Assembly (NCBI GenBank): GCA_026874595.1
Contig: CM049314.1
Span: forward strand, 65,942,800 to 66,006,799
Origin: Sipunculus nudus
Taxonomy: Eukaryota > Annelida > Sipuncula > Golfingiida > Sipunculidae
DNA length: 64,000 bases
Direction: 5' to 3'
Positions 62,001 through 64,000 of this stretch are shown here, one piece after another. How positions within the stretch are numbered: position 1 is the stretch's first letter; each line of letters opens with the position of its first letter. The translations under genes and the position numbers were made by a program. The notes beneath the pieces are model-generated. The model saw only the letters and a list, made by a program, of their open reading frames with translations, did no database searches and was not told the origin of the DNA.

Positions 62001-63348
62001 ATATATAAACAAAGAGAATCAGAACATATATTGTAATAAAAAATTTGTACTTTTTGTCATGTTATACATATTACTTATCAAATAGATGTATTTTTGAGGT
62101 CTAAGTTTAAATTACCCCCTTTACGGTACATATATAATAGTGCTGCATTAAAGAAGAACAAAACGGTATCATCCGGTCACAGTAACGGAAGACCTTTAAC
62201 TAAACAGTGTTTTACGAGGATTTCATCTTCTGCACTATAAACGAAGATCCATAATTCAATAAAACTACATAGTTATGAAAGACTAATTAAGTTCTCTCTT
62301 ATTACGAGGAAAATAGGAAAAAGCAAAGCAGGCGCTTCAGGTATCACAGAGCTGGTGTTTCCAGAGATTTCAGATTATTATTAGCCCGAAGCAGAACACA
62401 TTCTCCTACTGATGTTACTATACAAACCACTGAAAACTGAACCTTCCGCAAATTCTGAGAGCAGGTAGGAAAATTTACGTCAGCCATGTAACCTAGAGAG
62501 GGAAATATTCCGGACGACGAGTGATATTACTTATTACGTTTCTATGGGTAGTCCAATTAGGTGTATTGATAGCTTGTTCTTCTTGGTGTATTTACGGTTT
62601 GTTTTTCACTTTGGTGTCATCCAGAGGCTAACTGCAAGAGACCCTGTCACCAGAGAAAGAGACCATGGCTCTGATAAGCAAACAGATTTATCTGGTTGGC
62701 CAAAACGTTGGCACCTCGTAGATCATTTAGCCAATGACCTGCACGAGGGAAAACATTGCATATAAGTTAGTTGGGTATTGTGTTTGCAGCCCACATGAAA
62801 TCCAGACATGAAATAACTCTGCACCTGCCGTGTGGTGGAGGGAGTTGCTGGAGGGGGTTACTTGCGTATGTAAAGTTGGCCTTAGGTGTTTCTTATAAAA
62901 TTTCTTGAAAAACAATGGTGTCCTCAAACAGACAAACTAAGGGCTACGGAGCGCCACCGTGTTTATGTTTAAGAGACTAGTGTTTCATGGTGTATATTTG
63001 GTAGATTTCTTGGTGTATATATGGTAGTTTTATCTGGTGTATTTATGGTAGTTTTCTTGGTGTATGTGTGGTAGTAGTCTCGGTGTAATTTTGGTAGTTT
63101 TCTTCGCGTATTTGTGGTAGTTTTCTTGGCGTATGTGTGGTAGTTTTCTTGGTGTATATGTGGTAGTTTTCTTTGTGTGTTTGTGGTAGTTTTCTTGGAA
63201 TATTTTTTTTGTATCATTTCTGGGTTTGTTGGTGGTAATTATACTTGGTGTATTTATGGTTGTTTTTAGTGTATTTCCGGTAGTCGTTATTTCTTACCTC
63301 CCCTTCTTCGTACTTGCTCTTCCCCATCCCGTTCTTGTTCGACAACTT
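45055..63348 (-). CDS. SLC6 family Na+/Cl--dependent transporter, glycine-transporter-like (15 exons)
   Basis: Spliced gene encoding a plasma-membrane symporter expected to couple Na+ and Cl- gradients to uptake of a small amino acid or neurotransmitter. Fifteen exons, all with GT-AG introns and matching phases, give 653 residues (in-window numbering) plus TAG; SLC6 proteins are usually about 600-700. Twelve membrane segments are visible. TM1 (43-66) carries [13 protein letters not shown], with Asn58 for Na1 and Gly55 where monoamine transporters have Asp, so an amino-acid substrate is likelier. TM6 reads [18 protein letters not shown] (329-346), closest to glycine transporters. Asn361 (Na1), Ser365 (Cl- site) and Asp429/Ser430 (Na2) are present. 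Extracellular loop 2 has Cys160/Cys170 and sequons at Asn181, 190, 195 and 204. Family membership is certain; glycine as substrate is inference, and proline-like or lineage-specific substrates remain possible. Exon 1 begins at a splice acceptor, so the true start may lie outside the window or be the Met at residue 8. Confidence 0.95.
45715..45890 (-). repeat. GACCACC-motif dispersed repeat in SLC6 intron 14
   Basis: GAGACCATCTATCTAATAAG, GGACCACCCTTGAGTGAA and GGGTGGTGGTCTGAACACAC recur; the inverse resembles the copy at 54295-54385. Confidence 0.5.
45917..46027 (-). CDS. SLC6 exon 14, cytoplasmic C-terminal tail
   Basis: Exon of 111 bp, 37 codons, phase 0 at both ends, with a TTTCAG acceptor and a GTAACC donor. 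It begins [20 protein letters not shown]. The W-G-P-x-L-x-x-H-R motif is the conserved membrane-proximal tail of SLC6 transporters and fixes the join to exon 13. Confidence 0.93.
46300..46455. repeat. AAGGTCA-rich segment adjoining SLC6 exon 13
   Basis: AGGTCAAGGTCAT, AGGTCACGGTG, AAAGGTCAAGGTCATATG and TCAAGGTCAAAC occur within 150 bases, just after the exon 13 donor. They resemble words in the repeat at 32632 and also nuclear-receptor half-sites. Confidence 0.5.
46456..46623 (-). CDS. SLC6 exon 13, end of TM11 and TM12
   Basis: Exon of 168 bp, phase 0 at both ends. It encodes [20 protein letters not shown], then [19 protein letters not shown] and the rest of TM12, ending IKEEGSFME. The donor GTGATG is weak. 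Read-through would add twelve codons and reach TGA at 46417, so a second C terminus is possible. Confidence 0.94.
47357..47468. repeat. (TA)n and (TAA)n microsatellites in SLC6 intron 12
   Basis: About 40 bases of TA alternation, then AATAATAAT repeats. Confidence 0.95.
47970..48097 (-). CDS. SLC6 exon 12, cytoplasmic loop and start of TM11
   Basis: Exon of 128 bp, phase 1 to phase 0. It encodes [13 protein letters not shown] (family R-F--DI--M-G motif), a Cys-rich stretch ([14 protein letters not shown]) and the start of TM11 ([11 protein letters not shown]). The acceptor ATATAG lies directly beside a long (TAA)n array with a poor pyrimidine tract, but the reading frame and family match are clear. 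The donor is GTGAGT. Confidence 0.93.
48108..48425. repeat. (TAA)n-rich block in SLC6 intron 11
   Basis: Perfect TAA array at 48108-48150 running into degenerate AATAAT sequence to 48425, abutting the acceptor of exon 12. Confidence 0.92.
48720..49085 (-). mobile_element. tRNA-derived SINE copy in SLC6 intron 11
   Basis: The tail is at the left (GGTAACC, TTATCTGCAGAATTTCATTC, CCGGTTTCG). The body has GCACCTGCGGC, TTGCTGGGTTATAC and CCCATTAAGCCTGCAAAG. The head at the right has TTTTGAGTCCTGTGCTCTAC. It lies in the same orientation as the host gene. Confidence 0.82.
49860..49959 (-). CDS. SLC6 exon 11, loop 5 and TM10
   Basis: Exon of 100 bp, phase 0 to phase 1. It encodes [16 protein letters not shown] (family loop 5 motif) and TM10 ending SVAYVYG, the family motif before the cytoplasmic RF..D element. 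The donor is GTAAGG. Confidence 0.95.
50408..50536 (-). CDS. SLC6 exon 10, end of TM8 and TM9
   Basis: Exon of 129 bp, phase 0 at both ends. It starts [17 protein letters not shown], the end of TM8 and loop, and continues with TM9 ([20 protein letters not shown]). The acceptor is TGTTCAG and the donor GTAAGT. Confidence 0.95.
50805..51050 (-). repeat. Two tandem partial copies of SLC6 exon 9 with its 5' splice site
   Basis: Two diverged copies, 50932-51050 (119 bp) and 50805-50931 (127 bp), follow the real exon 9 in the intron. Each covers roughly the last 55 bp of the exon plus 45-50 bp of adjoining intron, including the GTACGTC donor. The minus strand reads [15 protein letters not shown] in the first and [15 protein letters not shown] in the second, against [15 protein letters not shown] in the exon. 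Neither copy keeps the 5' half of the exon or an acceptor. They lack the Na2 Asp-Ser pair, so they are pseudo-exon fragments. Confidence 0.88.
51096..51208 (-). CDS. SLC6 exon 9, loop 4 and start of TM8
   Basis: Exon of 113 bp, phase 1 to phase 0. It encodes [20 protein letters not shown] (loop 4 re-entrant part) and then TM8 with LITLGLDSE, where Asp429 and Ser430 form the Na2 site. The donor is GTACGT. Its 3' half together with the donor is repeated twice further down the same intron, at 50932-51050 and 50805-50931. Confidence 0.96.
51561..51685 (-). CDS. SLC6 exon 8, TM7
   Basis: Exon of 125 bp, phase 2 to phase 1. It encodes [20 protein letters not shown] (TM7) with Asn361 for Na1 and Ser365 at the position that makes family members chloride-dependent. 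Extracellular loop 4 follows, ending VVESG. The donor is GTGAGT. Confidence 0.96.
51841..51878. repeat. (CA)n then (TA)n microsatellite in SLC6 intron 7
   Basis: About 22 bases of CA alternation followed by about 16 of TA alternation. Confidence 0.95.
53017..53258 (-). CDS. SLC6 exon 7, TM5, loop 3 and TM6
   Basis: Exon of 242 bp, the longest, phase 0 to phase 2. It encodes [20 protein letters not shown] (TM5), extracellular loop 3 with a sequon at Asn309, and [14 protein letters not shown] entering TM6. The unwound part of TM6 reads [14 protein letters not shown], which supports a glycine-type transporter. The donor is GTACTT. Confidence 0.96.
54295..54385 (+). repeat. GGTGGTC-motif dispersed repeat in SLC6 intron 6
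   Basis: AAAGTGGTCATAATTCATAG, GGTGGTCAGAAAGGTC, ATGGTCTTATTAGACAGG, TGGTCTTTCAGACAGATTCC recur within 90 bases and end CACTGTAAA. Confidence 0.55.
54566..54707 (-). CDS. SLC6 exon 6, end of loop 2 and TM4
   Basis: Exon of 142 bp, phase 2 to phase 0. It encodes NYVFGKD (family NYVLG), the LGPLRWDLC entry to TM4, TM4 itself and the KGIKSSGK cytoplasmic loop that precedes TM5. The acceptor is TTGACAG and the donor GTAAGT. Confidence 0.96.
55575..55740 (-). CDS. SLC6 exon 5, extracellular loop 2
   Basis: Exon of 166 bp, phase 1 to phase 2. It encodes the large second extracellular loop, with Cys170, further cysteines at 180 and 193, and four N-glycosylation sequons (NET, NGT, NGT, NTT). It ends near PSLPSQEYL, the family position just before TM4. 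The donor is GTACGT. A (TA)n array lies about 120 bp upstream in the intron. Confidence 0.93.
55862..55959. repeat. (TA)n microsatellite in SLC6 intron 4
   Basis: Two long TA arrays with TATCTTATA interruptions. Confidence 0.97.
56920..57318 (-). mobile_element. tRNA-derived SINE copy in SLC6 intron 4
   Basis: The tail is at the left (TAGTAACCGCCTCCATTTTA, TGCTGGCTTAA, ATACATCTGCAGAATTCAAT, CCGGTTTC). The body has ACTGCACCTGCGGGCCC and CCATTACTGGGTCATAC. The head at the right has ATTCGAACTAACGATCTCCC (inverted B-box region) and GAGTCCTGTGCTATAAGC. It ends about 50 bp from exon 4. Confidence 0.85.
57367..57525 (-). CDS. SLC6 exon 4, TM3 and start of extracellular loop 2
   Basis: Exon of 159 bp, phase 1 to phase 1. 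It encodes [22 protein letters not shown]3 with the GIYYN motif, in which the Tyr lines the substrate site. The LPWSTC motif then opens extracellular loop 2, with Cys160 the first of the two loop cysteines. The donor is GTAAGG. Confidence 0.96.
57620..57865. repeat. Degenerate trinucleotide-rich block in SLC6 intron 3
   Basis: ATAATAATAATTATTATTAT, CTACTACTGCTGCTGCTGCT and AATAAGAATAAGAAT stretches. Confidence 0.85.
58065..58196 (-). CDS. SLC6 exon 3, TM2
   Basis: Exon of 132 bp, phase 1 to phase 1. It encodes TM2 ([20 protein letters not shown]) followed by the family signature [12 protein letters not shown], whose Gln contributes to the Cl- site region, then WEFARIFKG at the cytoplasmic loop. 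The acceptor is TTTACAG and the donor GTAAAA. Confidence 0.96.
58347..58386. repeat. (TA)n microsatellite in SLC6 intron 2
   Basis: About 38 bases of TA alternation. Confidence 0.97.
58605..58767 (-). CDS. SLC6 exon 2, cytoplasmic N terminus and TM1
   Basis: Exon of 163 bp between a TTACAG acceptor and a GTAAGA donor, ending in phase 1. It encodes an acidic/basic cytoplasmic stretch, the NWSGRLDF motif that precedes TM1 in the family, and TM1 with [20 protein letters not shown]. Asn58 is the Na1 ligand position. Gly55 sits where serotonin and dopamine transporters carry the amine-binding Asp. Confidence 0.96.
59041..59078. repeat. (TA)n microsatellite in SLC6 intron 1
   Basis: About 35 bases of TA alternation. 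Confidence 0.97.
59895..60515 (+). repeat. 39-bp minisatellite in SLC6 intron 1
   Basis: About fifteen diverged units of the type GGTCACGGATGGTCCAGGTG followed by GTCTTTATTTAATCCAGGA. Related fragments occur at 59130-59225 (GAGGTCTC, GGTCATAGATGGTCCAGGTC). Long open frames here are by-products of the period. Confidence 0.92.
60903..60972 (+). promoter_or_regulatory. Candidate TATA promoter and short first exon inside SLC6 intron 1
   Basis: TATAAAAAGG at 60905 is followed about 30 bp later by a possible transcription start and then AAATGCG|GTAAGTTA, a strong 5' splice site, all on the plus strand (antisense to the SLC6 gene). The exon would be about 35-40 bases and largely non-coding. No downstream exon was recognised. 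Confidence 0.22.
60973..62982. other. SLC6 intron 1 interior; nothing recognised
   Basis: 61140-61330 is less A+T-rich than its surroundings. No exon or repeat identified. Confidence 0.4.
62983..63285 (+). repeat. 23-bp minisatellite next to SLC6 exon 1
   Basis: About twelve units of the type TTGGTGTATTTATGGTAGTT plus TTC. The array ends about 10 bp from the exon 1 donor. Confidence 0.93.
63298..63348 (-). CDS. SLC6 exon 1 (first exon in window), N-terminal tail
   Basis: Exon of 51 bp, 17 codons, reading [24 protein letters not shown] acceptor precedes it and GTAAGA follows. It joins exon 2 in phase 0. The tail is hydrophilic, as expected for the cytoplasmic N terminus. The Met at codon 8 could be the start, or an upstream exon could lie beyond 64000; the acceptor shows transcription begins further right. 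Confidence 0.72.
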
Positions 63349-64000
63349 CTGTAATCAAAAGAAAATTCATTTATAATTGTTTTCACTGCTCACTGCAACA
63401 GTGATGTCCAAGGGTTTGAGATATGGGACATATGTAACGACCAGGGACGATCATAAGAAATCACCTTAATTGGTCAGATAACATCTTTGGAGCCATCAGC
63501 AAATCTTAAAAAGGAATGCATTTCTGCGGAAGTTCAAGGAGTTTATAATTGACCAAACGATACTTAAGAATTTGAAAGAATAATTGGTGCTTCGAGCATT
63601 TCAATTTTATAGAAGTATATAGTTCATAAGTACATAGTATGTTAATACCTACTGCAGTTGGAAGGAAAACTAAAATGAAAAGTAGTGTTACCAAAACATA
63701 GAACGCAATGTCATTAGGTGTCAGCAACTCAGCATTACAGAATAATCTCATGAAACACATATGATTCATAAATTTGTTCAGTCGTGGTTTTCTAAATATT
63801 TAATTTCTAATATAAAATTGTTTCTTAAATGTTCCTGTTCAGAAAATTGTTTAAAGTCCTATGATTATGTACATGTACATTAAATACAAATGAGATCTCT
63901 CAAATAAAACTTTTAATCAATTGTATACCAGTTAATTTTTAAGCAACAAGACGGAGACCATTTCCTTTTTATCAATATTTAATTACCACTCATAAAGTAG
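63349..64000. other. Upstream of SLC6 exon 1; nothing recognised
   Basis: Likely intron or 5' region of the SLC6 gene. The open frames are A+T-rich and not protein-like. Confidence 0.4.

Noticed and set aside
62969-63217. Minus-strand 82-codon Thr/Lys/His-rich frame
   Set aside because: Translation of the 23-bp minisatellite; not a protein.

Overview
The window is A+T-rich animal DNA with long introns, GT-AG splice sites, abundant microsatellites, tRNA-derived SINEs, a broken Ty3/Gypsy element and a LINE tail. The repeat types (AAGGTCA-rich interspersed repeats, a TTTGTCTGTCTGTTAGCA-type repeat, SINEs with a shared 3' tail) suggest a lophotrochozoan, probably a bivalve mollusc. That assignment is inference; nothing in the window proves the species.

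One gene can be reconstructed with confidence. A member of the SLC6 family (sodium- and chloride-dependent neurotransmitter/amino-acid symporters) lies on the minus strand from 63348 to 45055. Fifteen coding exons splice in frame with GT-AG introns and give 653 codons plus a stop. It has all twelve membrane segments, the Na+ and Cl- site residues, and a glycosylated second extracellular loop. Gly replaces the monoamine-binding Asp in TM1, and TM6 resembles glycine transporters. The first in-window exon may have a coding exon before it outside the window.

Two weaker gene signals lie to the left. On the plus strand there is a Kozak-type start exon at 30145-30163 and a probable terminal coding exon ending at 40884; they may or may not belong together. 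On the minus strand a short possible start exon lies at 36131-36071.

Layout: 1-12400 has no convincing gene, only simple repeats, one SINE and one interspersed repeat. A 1.18 kb DNA-transposon-like element with terminal inverted repeats occupies 12843-14018. A SINE is followed by a LINE 3' tail at 17655-18560, then a nearly perfect 158-bp tandem duplication at 19061-19376. A MITE-like element (21151-21344) precedes a degraded Gypsy element (21464-25458), whose reverse transcriptase is interrupted by an inverted LTR of the same family. A GGTGGTC minisatellite fills 27570-28440 and trinucleotide arrays fill 29306-29770. A 2.2 kb interspersed repeat lies at 32632-34811, and a MITE nested in another repeat at 36462-36875. 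The SLC6 gene fills the right third. Its introns hold two SINEs, several (TA)n arrays, two minisatellites and a tandem partial duplication of one exon with its 5' splice site.

I saw no CRISPR array, operon, rRNA or functional tRNA gene. I did not find a clearly new biological system. The most unusual structures are the tandem exon/5'-splice-site copies in the SLC6 gene, the inverted LTR inside the Gypsy element, the TIR element at 12843, and a dispersed GGTGGTC motif family.
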